Shown here piece by piece: positions 7,707-16,681 of a DNA stretch of 64,000 bases (position 1 is its first letter; the number at the start of each line of letters is the position of its first letter). A model generated the notes under the pieces. That model worked only from the letters and a program-made list of their open reading frames with translations, was not told the origin of the DNA and searched no databases. Made by a program: the position numbers and the translations under genes. The DNA is from Amycolatopsis regifaucium (GTDB taxonomy: Bacteria; Actinomycetota; Actinomycetes; Mycobacteriales; Pseudonocardiaceae). The stretch is taken from contig NZ_LQCI01000051.1 in the NCBI RefSeq assembly GCF_001613935.1, positions 155,118 through 219,117 of the forward strand, written 5' to 3'.

Positions 7707-9551
7707 TCAGGGCTTCGGGAGCTTCGGCACGATCGAGCCGGCGATCTCCTTCGTCCGGTCGCAGGGGCTTCCACTCCCCTCCTTGGCGCTCAGCCGGACG
7801 GCGACGTGTTCGGCCTCGCGCTCCGGCAGTGGACGGTGCTGCCAGGTCACGGTGCAGTTCGTGCCACCGAACTCGCGGATGTCGCCGGTGACGCCGTTGC
7901 CGAGGTCGACCGGCGAACCCTCGGGCACGTAGGCCCCCTGGCTCAGCTCGACGGTCACCGTCTCGCCACCGCCCTGCCATTCGCAAATACGCAACGCCCG
8001 CGGACCGGCCTGCGCGTTGGGCAGGTTCTTCGCGACCACCGCGGTATCGACGACGGCGCACGGGTCGAGCGGCAGCAGACTCGACGGGTCGCTCGCGCGG
8101 TCGACCTCATGCGTGCGCAGCCGGGTGACGGCGGCGGTCAGCATGTCGTCGGCGGCCTTGCAGGGGTCGCCTTCCCGGCCCGGATGCGAGACGACGACGC
8201 CGAGCCGCCGATCCGCCGGAAGCTGGATGACCGAATCACACCCGCCGCTGATCGTGCTGCGCAGCAGCGGAAGTCCATCGGCCGTCCGATCCGTTCGCAC
8301 GACACCGCTGGTGCTCATCGGCTCGCCGAGCCGGATCTCGAAGGACTCGCCGTTGAGCCCGGTGTACTTGCAACGGGCGGGGTAGAACGAACGCGTGTCC
8401 GGCTTCAGGGTGCCGAACTCCTGCACGAACCGGCCGGCGAGGACCTGACACGGATCCACCAGGCGCAGGCGTTCCGGACTGAGCGCCTCGGTGGCCGCCA
8501 GCGACGTCACGCCGGGGTTCTCGGGTTTGGCGTGATCGGCGATGGAGAGACCGAGCGCGACGATCCCGGTGACCACGAGCAACACGACCGCGCCGAGTGC
8601 CCCGAACAGGATCTTCTTCGTCCGCGGCGCCATCTTCTCGGACGGCGGCCGCCAGATCGGCAGCGGCAGCGCCAGCACCGAACGCACTTCGGCGTCCTGC
8701 TGCTGGATCCGGGCGTGCACGGACGGCGGCCAGGGAGCCGCGCCGGGCGGCACGGGGCCGAGGTAGTCCAGGATCTGGTCCGGGGTCGGACGGCGCGCCG
8801 GATCCTTGGCGAGGCACGGTTCGGCGAGTCGCCTGATTTCCTCCGGGACCCCGGTGAGGTCCGCGGTGGCGTGCACGACGTTATACAGCGTTTGGGGTGC
8901 GGTCGGGCCGGTGAACGGACCGCGGCCGGTGGCCGCCATGACCAGGATCGCGCCGAGGGAGAACACGTCGCTCGCCCCGGTGACCTGCCCGCTTCCCGCC
9001 TGTTCCGGGGACATGAACGCGGGCGACCCGATGATCGCTCCCGTCCCGGTGAGTTCCTGCGCCTCCTCCGCCACCCGCGCGATGCCGAAGTCGATCACCC
9101 TGGGTCCGTCACCGGTGAGAATGATGTTGCTCGGCTTGAGATCCCGGTGGATCAGCCCGGCACGGTGGATCTCGGTCAGCGCGGCGGCGAGCCCGGAAGC
9201 CAGCAGGCGCACCGACACGGACGGCAGCGGACCGGCGGCGTCCACCGCTTCCTTCAGCGACGGCCCGGTGACGAAGACCGAGGCGAGCCACGGGGTTTGC
9301 GCTTCCGCGTCGGCGTCCATGACCGCGGCGGTGTAGGCACCGGACACCAGCCGGGAGGTGGCGACCTCGCGCCGGAACCGTTCCCGGAAGCGGGGATCGT
9401 GCGCGAACTGGGCGTGCAGCTGCTTGACCGCGACGAGCCTGCCGTCCGGCGCGAGGCCCAGTACGACGCGGCCCATGCCGCCCTCGCCGAGCTCGGCGAT
9501 GATCCGGTACGGGCCGATCTGCCGGGGTTCGCCGGGTTTCAACGGTTTCAC
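7707..9551 (-). CDS. Receptor-type Ser/Thr protein kinase with Cys-containing extracellular domain
   Basis: A 614-residue PknB-type (Hanks) kinase. Cytosolic kinase domain at about 14-270: glycine loop GEGGMGRV at 22-29, Lys43 (VAVKQLH), catalytic loop HRDLKPSN from 135, DFG at 154-156, activation segment IGSPAFMSPEQ. A single transmembrane helix lies near 312-334, then an extracellular part of about 280 residues with two related units, each opening with (V/L)DPC and carrying a second cysteine (ARCKYTG; RICEWQGG). These units resemble the DUF3558-type extracellular fold, an inference from the spacing. There are no PASTA repeats. GTG start. The gene is 8 nt downstream of a paralogue of the same architecture (9560-11443). 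The ligand is unknown. Confidence 0.92.
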   Translation of the reverse strand: MKPLKPGEPRQIGPYRIIAELGEGGMGRVVLGLAPDGRLVAVKQLHAQFAHDPRFRERFRREVATSRLVSGAYTAAVMDADAEAQTPWLASVFVTGPSLKEAVDAAGPLPSVSVRLLASGLAAALTEIHRAGLIHRDLKPSNIILTGDGPRVIDFGIARVAEEAQELTGTGAIIGSPAFMSPEQAGSGQVTGASDVFSLGAILVMAATGRGPFTGPTAPQTLYNVVHATADLTGVPEEIRRLAEPCLAKDPARRPTPDQILDYLGPVPPGAAPWPPSVHARIQQQDAEVRSVLALPLPIWRPPSEKMAPRTKKILFGALGAVVLLVVTGIVALGLSIADHAKPENPGVTSLAATEALSPERLRLVDPCQVLAGRFVQEFGTLKPDTRSFYPARCKYTGLNGESFEIRLGEPMSTSGVVRTDRTADGLPLLRSTISGGCDSVIQLPADRRLGVVVSHPGREGDPCKAADDMLTAAVTRLRTHEVDRASDPSSLLPLDPCAVVDTAVVAKNLPNAQAGPRALRICEWQGGGETVTVELSQGAYVPEGSPVDLGNGVTGDIREFGGTNCTVTWQHRPLPEREAEHVAVRLSAKEGSGSPCDRTKEIAGSIVPKLPKP

Positions 9552-9559
9552 TGACCAGC

Positions 9560-11443
9560 CTAGGGTTTCGGAAGTTTCTGCAGCAGTGCCCCGGCGAAGT
9601 TCTTCGCTTTCTCGCAGGCCAGTTCGGCGTTCTTCTCCGCGCCGCTGGTGCCGACGGTGAGCTCGACGTTCTCCCCGACCCGGTCACTGACCGGCCGGTG
9701 CTGCCAGGTCAGCGAGCAGGTGGAGCGAGCGGCGCCATCGTCCGACCTCGCCAGGTACACCTTGGTGCCGCCGAGATCCAGCGTGGCGGTGGCCGCGTAA
9801 GACGAGTACGTCGCCTCCGTCGGCGGAGTTCCCCGCACGAAGCTCAACCGGACACTGCCCGCGGCGTCGTACCGGCATTCGTGCAGATGCTCGCGGATCG
9901 TCTCCACCACCGGGCCGATGAGCCGGTCCACGGTCGCGGCACCGACCAGCGCGCACGGATCCAGCGGCGCCAGCGTGCCTGCCGCGAGGTCGTGCTCGTG
10001 ACCACCGGCCCGGATCCGCTTGACCGCGTCGGCGAGGGCCGCCTTCACCACCGGGCACGCCTCGTCCTTTGTGGACAAGGAGTTCACGCCGGCGGTGAGG
10101 TTGGTGTTCAGCAGCCCGGTGACGGGGACCGCGACCTCACACGAACCGGCAGACCCCTTGACGGCCAAAGGAAGCCCCTCCAGTTCGCCACCCGCTTCGG
10201 CTTGGAAGAGGTCGCCGCCGATCTTCAGCTCCAGCCACTTGCCCGCGGGCGAGGAATACGTGCACCAATCGAACTGGGTGCCGTTCTTCGTGCTCAGCTT
10301 GCCGAGACCGGGCACCTCGCGGCCTTCGAGCACCTTGCACAGATCCACCTTGCGCAGGTTGTCCGGACCGAGCGGATCCGGGTTGACCGGAGTGGTGACC
10401 GGCTCGTCCGGCTGCGGTGACCCGCTCGGTGCCGCGACGGCGGGAGGCGGGCCGTCCTTGTTCAGCGAAACCGCGGCGACGACGCCACCGGCCAGCAGTA
10501 CGACGGCGGCCGCGGCGATCCCCGCGTAAAGGCCCCGACGGGACCGCTTCGACGGTGGAGGGTTCAGCAGCCGCCGGATTTCGGCCTGCTGCGTCTCGAT
10601 GAGGTGCGGTACCACCGGCGGCCAGGGGCTGGTCGTCGGCGGGATCGGGCCCAACCGCTCCAGCACCCAGGCGGGGGACGGCCGGTCCGCCGGGTTCTTC
10701 GCCAGGCACGGCTCGGCGAGCTGCCGGACCTCGGGCGCCAGCCGGCGCAGATCGGGCTGGACGTGCACGACGTTGTAGAGCGTGTGCGGGGTGGACGTGC
10801 CGGTGAACGGACTGTTCCCGCTCGCGGCCATGACGAGCAGGGCGCCGAACGCGAACATGTCGCTCGCCGGGGTCAGCGGCTTGCCCTCGGCCTGCTCCGG
10901 CGACATGAACCCGGGCGAACCGATGACCGCGCCGGTGTGCGTCAGCTCCGAGTCGCCCTCGGCGGCGCGGGCGATCCCGAAGTCGATCACCCGGGGACCG
11001 TCGCCGGTGAGGATGACGTTGCTCGGCTTCAGGTCCCGGTGGATCAGCCCGGCGCGGTGGATGTCACCCAGCGCCAGCGCGAGCCCCGCGGCGAGAGACC
11101 GGATCGCCATCGGCGGCAGCGGTCCACCGGCGGCGACCGCTTCGGCCAGCGACGGGCCTGGTACGAACATCGAGGCCAGCCACGGTGTCGGCGCGTTCGG
11201 GTCGGCGTCCATGACCGGCGCGGTGTACGCGCCGGACACCAGGCGCGAGGAGGCGACCTCGCGGCGGAACCGTTCGCGGAAGCCGGGATCGTGGGCGAAA
11301 CCCGGATGGACCTGCTTGATCGCGACCAGGCGTCCGTCGGCGGAGACGCCGAGCAGTACCCGGCCCATCCCGCCTTCCCCGAGCGCGGCGAACACCCGGT
11401 AGCGCCCCACGCCGGTGGGTTCGCCGGTGTTCAACGGCTTCAC
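9560..11443 (-). CDS. Receptor-type Ser/Thr protein kinase, paralogue of the downstream kinase
   Basis: 627 residues with the same layout as the adjacent kinase: GEGGMGRV at 22-29, Lys43 (VAIKQVH), HRDLKPSN, DFGIARA, IGSPGFMSPEQ. A membrane helix (AGIAAAAVVLLAGGVVAAV) lies near residues 305-325, followed by a Pro-rich stalk. The extracellular region has two cysteine units (VDLCKVLEG...WCTYSS; LDPCALVG...ECRYDA). The kinase halves are near-identical in motif order and the sensor halves are much more diverged, consistent with tandem duplication followed by sensor specialisation. It is first in a two-gene operon with 7707-9551 (8-nt gap). Start at ATG 11443. Confidence 0.92.
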   Translation of the reverse strand: MKPLNTGEPTGVGRYRVFAALGEGGMGRVLLGVSADGRLVAIKQVHPGFAHDPGFRERFRREVASSRLVSGAYTAPVMDADPNAPTPWLASMFVPGPSLAEAVAAGGPLPPMAIRSLAAGLALALGDIHRAGLIHRDLKPSNVILTGDGPRVIDFGIARAAEGDSELTHTGAVIGSPGFMSPEQAEGKPLTPASDMFAFGALLVMAASGNSPFTGTSTPHTLYNVVHVQPDLRRLAPEVRQLAEPCLAKNPADRPSPAWVLERLGPIPPTTSPWPPVVPHLIETQQAEIRRLLNPPPSKRSRRGLYAGIAAAAVVLLAGGVVAAVSLNKDGPPPAVAAPSGSPQPDEPVTTPVNPDPLGPDNLRKVDLCKVLEGREVPGLGKLSTKNGTQFDWCTYSSPAGKWLELKIGGDLFQAEAGGELEGLPLAVKGSAGSCEVAVPVTGLLNTNLTAGVNSLSTKDEACPVVKAALADAVKRIRAGGHEHDLAAGTLAPLDPCALVGAATVDRLIGPVVETIREHLHECRYDAAGSVRLSFVRGTPPTEATYSSYAATATLDLGGTKVYLARSDDGAARSTCSLTWQHRPVSDRVGENVELTVGTSGAEKNAELACEKAKNFAGALLQKLPKP

Positions 11444-11489
11444 GAAGGCCCCCTTGTCCGGGGCGATGGTACAAAACCACCCGCAAGTG

Positions 11490-11890
11490 TCACGCGGCGC
11501 GTCGGTCCGCCCGGCCGAAGTCTCTCAGCCGGAGGCTGTTGGACACGACGAGCACGGACGACAGCGACATCGCCGCCCCGGCGATCAGCGGGTTCAGCAG
11601 GCCCAGCGCGGCCGGCGGGATCGCGGCGACGTTGTAGCCGAACGCCCAGGCCAGATTCCCCCGGATGACGCGCAGAGTGCGGTCGGCGAGCCGGATGGCG
11701 TCGGGGACCACCCGCAGATCTTCGCGGACCAGCACGATGTCGGCCGAACGCAGCGCGATGTCGCTGCCGCGCGAAGCCGCTGTCCCGGTCCTCTTCGCCG
11801 CGAATCTCCGCCGTGTAGCCGGCTTTGCGGAGCCGTTCGATGAGGACGTCGTCGGCCAGCGCCGGCCCGGCTACTGCGGTGGTGGTGGAA
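11490..11890 (-). pseudogene. Deletion relic of a CopA-type heavy-metal P1B ATPase
   Basis: The 3' part (about 11490-11775) encodes the end of a metal P-type ATPase: GSDIALRSADIVLVREDL (end of P domain), IRGNLAWAFGYNVAAIPPAA (second-last helix) and a final helix ending SNSLRLRDF. Directly upstream and in another frame is VLIERLRKAGYTAEIRGEE, the end of an N-terminal heavy-metal-associated domain. The junction lies near 11770-11780. About 500-600 residues of a normal CopA, including the CPC helix and the DKTGT phosphorylation site, are missing and the two pieces are out of frame. The relic is therefore an internal deletion with frameshift. The breakpoints are approximate. Confidence 0.75.
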
Positions 11891-11904
11891 ACAGGTGTCC
11901 TGGA

Positions 11905-13026
11905 TCAGGGCTTGCGCGGGGTCAGCACGAGATCGAACGTGTTGCCCTCGCCCTGGACGAACGTGCTCAGATACGGGGTGAACGCGCCGCAGCCGGTCAA
12001 CGGCGCGAGCGCGTAGGCGCCCGTGAGCGTGCCGCCTCCCGCCATGGTGAACCCGTCCCCGGTACGCAGTTCCGCCGTCGACGGGCTCGAGGTCCGGCAG
12101 CCGGGGCCGCTGCTGACCGGCATGCCGAGGAGGGTGACGAGCGGCAGAACGGTGGTGAACCGCGGCCGGGCGACGAAGCCCGTTCCGATGAGGTCGCCGC
12201 CCTGCGGTCCCTCGGCGACGAACTCGAGATCGGCCACGCCCGGCACGAAACCGTACAGCCGGAAGTCGGTGTGGGCCTTGTCGAACACCGGACCGCCGGA
12301 AAAGACCGTGGACGAGGTGGCGCTCAGGTCGAACGTGCCGGTCAGCGGCGCGGTGGCGCCCAGCGCCTTGACCGCTGTCTTCCCGGCGACGGCGTAGTGG
12401 CGCCCCGCCGGGGCCCCGCCGAGGTCGAAGGAGAGCAAGACCGCGTCCTGGCCGGGGTCGAGGGTGCAGTCCGAGGTGAACGCACCGATCCCGGTGAAGG
12501 AGCCATCGGCCTTCTTCGGGGTCAACCGGGTGGTGAAGTCGCCGACGGTGAGCGTGGTCTTGCCCGGCTTCGCCAGCGTCACCGTGGGAACGGAACCCGT
12601 CGCCACCGTGCTGAACGAGCCGGACGACGGGAGGTCGGTCTTGGCGACGTTCAGCGGAATACGCACCGGAAACGGGTTCGCGTCACCGTTGACGAGCGTG
12701 ACACCCGCCGCCGCGGTGCCTTCGACGGTGGTGGCGCCGACAAGGTTGAGCCCGCGCGCCGCCTTGTCCGGCACGGTCACCGTGATGGTCAGGCCGGAGG
12801 TGGTGAGCGTGCCACCAGGCGCTGTCGGGACCTCGAAGTCGGCCTTGATCACCGCTTCGAGCTTCTGCAGCCCGATCAGCGGGAACGGACAGGTGAACGA
12901 CAGCTTCTTCTCGACCGGCGTGCCGGCCGCCGCGCTGTGGACCGCGACGAACAGCAGGCAGCAGGCGGTGAGCAGGACGATGAGGCCCGTCGCGAGCAGC
13001 ATCCGGACGTTGATGCGGAGGGGCAT
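11905..13026 (-). CDS. Secreted or membrane-anchored DUF6801-like protein (paralogue 1)
   Basis: 373 residues. An N-terminal hydrophobic helix (MLLATGLIVLLTACCLLFVA, residues about 9-28) precedes the exported part. The mature N-terminus carries the signature LSFTCPFPLIGLQKLE, typical of actinobacterial proteins annotated DUF6801. The C-terminal half has paired cysteines (GPGCRTSSPST, LTGCGAFTPYL) and ends GEGNTFDLVLTPRKP. It aligns end to end with 13091-14320 and with the two proteins upstream of the mce operon, but has no Thr/Pro linker between the halves. The start is supported by GGAAGG 7 nt upstream. It lies 65 bp downstream of its paralogue and is probably cotranscribed. Function unknown. 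Confidence 0.85.
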   Translation of the reverse strand: MPLRINVRMLLATGLIVLLTACCLLFVAVHSAAAGTPVEKKLSFTCPFPLIGLQKLEAVIKADFEVPTAPGGTLTTSGLTITVTVPDKAARGLNLVGATTVEGTAAAGVTLVNGDANPFPVRIPLNVAKTDLPSSGSFSTVATGSVPTVTLAKPGKTTLTVGDFTTRLTPKKADGSFTGIGAFTSDCTLDPGQDAVLLSFDLGGAPAGRHYAVAGKTAVKALGATAPLTGTFDLSATSSTVFSGGPVFDKAHTDFRLYGFVPGVADLEFVAEGPQGGDLIGTGFVARPRFTTVLPLVTLLGMPVSSGPGCRTSSPSTAELRTGDGFTMAGGGTLTGAYALAPLTGCGAFTPYLSTFVQGEGNTFDLVLTPRKP

Positions 13027-13090
13027 GGTCGCCTTCCCGGAAAAGGCACCGGTCCCCGCCGCGGGAGGCGACGGGGACCGGCTTGCCTGG

Positions 13091-14320
13091 CTACTTCTTG
13101 GTGAGGTTCAGATCGAGCGTGTTGCCGTCGCTCTTGGCGAACATGCTGATCATGTCGTTGAACGAACCACAGTTCTGCAGCGCCGCCAGCGAGTAGGTAC
13201 CCGACAGCTTCCCGCCCTTGAGCAGGTCGAAGTCCGGACCGGTGGTCATCTCGCTGGTGGACGGGCTGACCGTCCCGCACTTCGGGTCACTGCTGATCGG
13301 GATCCCGAAGACCTGCACACTCGGCAGGAACACGTTGAACTTGATGTGCGCCTTGAAACCGGTACCGACGAGCTCACCGGTCTGCTTGCCGACCTGCTCG
13401 ACCTTGACCTCCGAGCGACCGTCGACGAACCCGAACAGCTTGAACTGGGTGGACGTCGGGTCGACCTTCAGGTCACCGGTGAACGTCTTCGCGGCGAGAT
13501 CCACGTCCGCGTCGAAGCCGCCGTTGATCGGCGCGGTGCTGCCGAGCGCCTTCAGAGCGGTCTGCCCCTTGATGCCGAAGGAGTACTTCAGCCCGCCGCC
13601 ACCGGGGGTGGTGGTACCCGGCGGGGTCGTGGTGGAGCTCGGCGGAGTGGTGGTGCTGGACGGCGGCGGAGTGGTGGTGGTCGTCCCGGTGGGGGTCGGG
13701 CCGTCACCGATCTTGATCGTGGCCAGCGTGTTGTTCTGGCCAGGATCCTGCGTGCACGGCGCGTCGATCGTGCCGTCCGGGGTGATCCCGGTGACCGAAC
13801 CGTCGGCCTTGCGCGGGGTGACCTTCAGCTGCAGGTCACCCACGGTGATCTTCGCCTCGCCGGGCTGGTTGAAGGTCAGCGAAGGCGTCTTGCCCGCCGC
13901 GTTGACCGTCATCTCGCCCGAGGTGGGGATGTTCTGCTTGGCGATGTCGTTGGGCACCTTGACCGGGAGGTTGAGTCCCGGCGCCGCCACGGTCGCCGCC
14001 GCGATGGCCTGACCTTCCAGCGTGGTCGCACCGATCAGGTTCAGCCCGCTGACCGTGTCCGCGTTGATCGTGGAGACGGCCTTGATGTCGAACGTGCCGG
14101 TCGGCTGCCCGGTCTTGACCGAAAGCGGCAGATCGGTGTTGATCACCACCTTCAGCGACTGGGAACCCACGAGCGGGAGGTTGCAGTGGTAGTTGAGCGG
14201 GAGCGAAATCGGATCGGCGGCACTGGACTGTGCCCCGACCACGAGTACCGCGGTGGCAAGCCCCACGGCACCGGCCGCGGCGGCGGCGACCGCCTTCTTG
14301 GTTCCTCTACGGTGACTCAC
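13091..14320 (-). CDS. Secreted DUF6801-like protein with short Thr/Pro linker (paralogue 2)
   Basis: 409 residues. Signal peptide of about 34 residues (KKAVAAAAAGAVGLATAVLV, cleavage likely after SSAA). The N-terminal half begins LNYHCNLPLVGSQSLKVVI. A Thr/Pro/Ser linker of about 35 residues (TTTTTPPPSSTTTPPSSTTT region) separates it from a C-terminal half with KCGTVSPST, QNCGSFNDMIS and the terminal GNTLDLNLTKK. GTG start with AAGGAC upstream. First gene of a probable two-gene unit with 11905-13026. The exported location and linker suggest a cell-surface role; no catalytic motif is visible. Confidence 0.87.
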   Translation of the reverse strand: MSHRRGTKKAVAAAAAGAVGLATAVLVVGAQSSAADPISLPLNYHCNLPLVGSQSLKVVINTDLPLSVKTGQPTGTFDIKAVSTINADTVSGLNLIGATTLEGQAIAAATVAAPGLNLPVKVPNDIAKQNIPTSGEMTVNAAGKTPSLTFNQPGEAKITVGDLQLKVTPRKADGSVTGITPDGTIDAPCTQDPGQNNTLATIKIGDGPTPTGTTTTTPPPSSTTTPPSSTTTPPGTTTPGGGGLKYSFGIKGQTALKALGSTAPINGGFDADVDLAAKTFTGDLKVDPTSTQFKLFGFVDGRSEVKVEQVGKQTGELVGTGFKAHIKFNVFLPSVQVFGIPISSDPKCGTVSPSTSEMTTGPDFDLLKGGKLSGTYSLAALQNCGSFNDMISMFAKSDGNTLDLNLTKK

Positions 14321-14807
14321 GATCGTCCTTCCGTGGTATCAACGATGATACGAAACGGCGTACAATTCCCCAGAGCAATGAATATCGGCCCGAGAGAATT
14401 CTCCGGGTAGCGACGATGTCTGACGGATCGCAACCGAACAGTAAACTAACGACGCGTCCGCATCGCTATCAAGGGCTTCCCCGGAAAAGTTGACGCACCG
14501 CCGGTAAATTGTCACGCTGGCACGGTGCCTCCGCCCGTTTCCTAGTAGCGGCACATGGGTTTCCCCAGCACAGAGCTACTTGAGGCCGTCACGGGAACTG
14601 CTGACGCGAGTGACAATCGCACCGGCCGAAACTATCTCGCGCATGCCAATCACCGCTTTCCCCGCTTCTCCCGCCGGTTGGCCTGTTGCCTGCCGGAATC
14701 ATTCGTGAGTAACCTCGCGGTTCAGCAAGCCGGTCGCCGCCGACCGCGCGGATTTCCGCTCGTCGCGGGGCGACCGGCCCTCTTTCGCCGAATTCGACGG
14801 GGAAACC
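14321..14807. other. Intergenic region between divergent exported-protein genes
   Basis: 487 bp between the divergent starts at 14320 and 14808, with no convincing ORF on either strand. It is less GC-rich near 14340-14420. It must hold promoters for both directions, but I see no clear -35/-10 pair. Confidence 0.5.
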
Positions 14808-15386
14808 ATGAAGAGAATGCGCCGAACGGCAGCGCGAATCGCTTTCGCCACCGTCTCCGTGACCGCCTCGGCGGTCCTGCTGAGCGCCTGCGGGTCCGAC
14901 GATCCCGCCGACGCCGGTCGTCACGCCGACCCCGCCGCGCTCGCCTGGGCGGACAAGGTGTGCTCCGGGGTCGCGGCCGGTTCGGCGAAGCTGTCCCAAC
15001 CGCCCGCTTTCGACCCCAACAACCCGCAGGGGGCGAAGACCGCCATGGTGGGCTTCCTGAATTCACTCACCGTGGCGCTCGACGACATGGCAGGCGGGAT
15101 CCGCAACGCCGGCGTGCCGCCGGTCCCGGATGGACAGTCAGCTGTGGACAAGGCGACCACCACGCTGGACGAGACCAAGTCGAAGGTGACGGCCACCCTG
15201 GCGAAGATGCAGGACGCGAAGGTCACCGACAAGGCCAGCCTGGAGAAGGTCGTCGCCGACGCCGACACCACGATGAGCGGGTTGAGCGAGCCGGAGGGCC
15301 CGATCAAGCACCTGCGCGCCAACTCGGAACTGAACCTCGCTTTCACCGAATCCTCGACCTGCCGCCAGGTCTACGGCATGTCGTGA
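14808..15386 (+). CDS. Putative lipoprotein of unknown function
   Basis: 192 residues with a type II signal peptide: RMRRTAARIAFATVSVTASA then lipobox LLSAC, the cysteine being the lipidation site at about residue 27. The mature part is Ala/Thr/Lys-rich and mostly helical, with two further cysteines (KVCSG and STCRQVYG) that could form one disulphide. It resembles small actinobacterial lipoproteins without assigned function. The stop codon lies inside the hairpin at 15380-15425. No enzymatic motif is seen. Confidence 0.82.
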   Translation: MKRMRRTAARIAFATVSVTASAVLLSACGSDDPADAGRHADPAALAWADKVCSGVAAGSAKLSQPPAFDPNNPQGAKTAMVGFLNSLTVALDDMAGGIRNAGVPPVPDGQSAVDKATTTLDETKSKVTATLAKMQDAKVTDKASLEKVVADADTTMSGLSEPEGPIKHLRANSELNLAFTESSTCRQVYGMS

Positions 15387-15425
15387 GTGATCCGGGTCGT
15401 TAGAACGACCTGAATCACTCACGAC
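15380..15425. terminator. Family-A hairpin after the lipoprotein gene
   Basis: Imperfect palindrome with arms 15380-15401 and 15404-15425 (22 nt, two mismatches, 2-nt loop). Left arm begins GTCGTGAGTGATCCGGGTCG. The lipoprotein's TGA is in the left arm, so the hairpin forms at the very end of the message. No U-tract, so terminator function is inferred. Confidence 0.65.
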
Positions 15426-15459
15426 CGACCCTCGTCCCGCGTTCTTTGGAGGCCCGGCC

Positions 15460-16674
15460 GTGCCGATCTCGTTCCCCCGCCCTTCCCACCGGACGCTCGC
15501 CGCCGCACTGGCGATCGTCCTGTCCGCCGGTGTGCTGAGCGCGCTGAGCGTGACCCCGGCGAACTCCGCCGCCACCGCGGCGTCCGACGACTCGTTCTAC
15601 ACCCCGCCGTCCCCGCTCCCGGCCGGCAAGCCGGGTGACATCATCCGCTCGCGGGTTTCGAAAGCGGGACCACGCAAGGATTCCGTCAACGCGTGGCAGG
15701 TGATGTACCTGTCCACCGACGCCCTCGGGCGGCCGGACGCGGTGACCGGGACGGTGCTGGTGCCGAAGAACGCCGATCCGGCGAAGGCCCCGATCGTCTC
15801 GTTCGCCGCGGGCACGCACGGCCCGGCGTTCCATTGCACGCCGTCGAAGATGATCGACATCGGCGCGTTCTACGAGCAGTCCGGGCTCGACGACCTGCTC
15901 GACGCCGGGTACGCCGTCGCGCTCACCGACTACGAGGGCTACCGCCAGGATCCGAAGACGACCTATGTGGTCGGGCGTTCGGAGGGCCCCGCGGTGATCG
16001 ACGCGGTCCGCGCGGCGCAACGCCTGCCGGAGGCGAAACTGTCCGCCGACGCGAAGGTGCTCTTCCGCGGGTACTCGCAGGGCGGCGGGGCCGCGGCTTG
16101 GGCCGCCGAACTGCAGCCGACCTACGCCCCGGAACTGAATCTCGTCGGCGTCGCCGCCGGCGGTGTCCCCGCCGACCTCGTCCAGGTCACCCTGCAGCTC
16201 GACGGGAAGTTCGGCTTCGGTGTCTTCGCCTACGCCCTCGTCGGGCTGGACAACGCCTATCCCGAGCTGAAGCTGGATTCGTTCCTCAGCGACAACGGCC
16301 GCGCGAAACTGGCCGAGATGCAGAAGAGCGCCTGCACGTTCGAACTGCTCACCACCTACGCGAACCAGAGGATCGCCGACTACACGACCAGCGCGGGCTA
16401 CGTGCGGCCCGAATGGGTCAAGCGGCTCAACGAGAACAAGCTCGGCAATACGCCGATCAAGGTCCCGCTGTTCCTCTATCACGCCACCGGGGACCAGCTC
16501 GTGCAGTTCGCGCAGGCCGACGCGCTGCACAAGACCTACTGCGCCGCGGGGGTCAAGACGACCTGGAAGACCTTCGACACCGATCACATCACGGCGGTCT
16601 ACACCGGTAACGCGGACGTGCTCACCTTCCTCAAGGACCGGGTCGCGGGTACCCCCGCGACGTCGAACTGCTGA
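15460..16674 (+). CDS. Secreted lipase (secretory lipase family)
   Basis: 404 residues with a Sec-type signal peptide (HRTLAAALAIVLSAGVLSAL, cleavage near ANSA-AT). The mature enzyme is an alpha/beta hydrolase of the secretory lipase type: nucleophile motif RGYSQGGGAA (Ser206), preceded by the substrate-channel region VALTDYEGYRQ. The acid/His part lies in the C-terminal third (HATGDQLVQFAQADAL; TDHITAVYTG). Expected activity is hydrolysis of triacylglycerol or other long-chain esters outside the cell. The GTG start is preceded by TTGGAGG at suitable spacing. It is followed 8 nt later by the GtrA-like gene, so the two may be cotranscribed. Confidence 0.9.
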   Translation: MPISFPRPSHRTLAAALAIVLSAGVLSALSVTPANSAATAASDDSFYTPPSPLPAGKPGDIIRSRVSKAGPRKDSVNAWQVMYLSTDALGRPDAVTGTVLVPKNADPAKAPIVSFAAGTHGPAFHCTPSKMIDIGAFYEQSGLDDLLDAGYAVALTDYEGYRQDPKTTYVVGRSEGPAVIDAVRAAQRLPEAKLSADAKVLFRGYSQGGGAAAWAAELQPTYAPELNLVGVAAGGVPADLVQVTLQLDGKFGFGVFAYALVGLDNAYPELKLDSFLSDNGRAKLAEMQKSACTFELLTTYANQRIADYTTSAGYVRPEWVKRLNENKLGNTPIKVPLFLYHATGDQLVQFAQADALHKTYCAAGVKTTWKTFDTDHITAVYTGNADVLTFLKDRVAGTPATSNC

Positions 16675-16681
16675 GCCCGCG

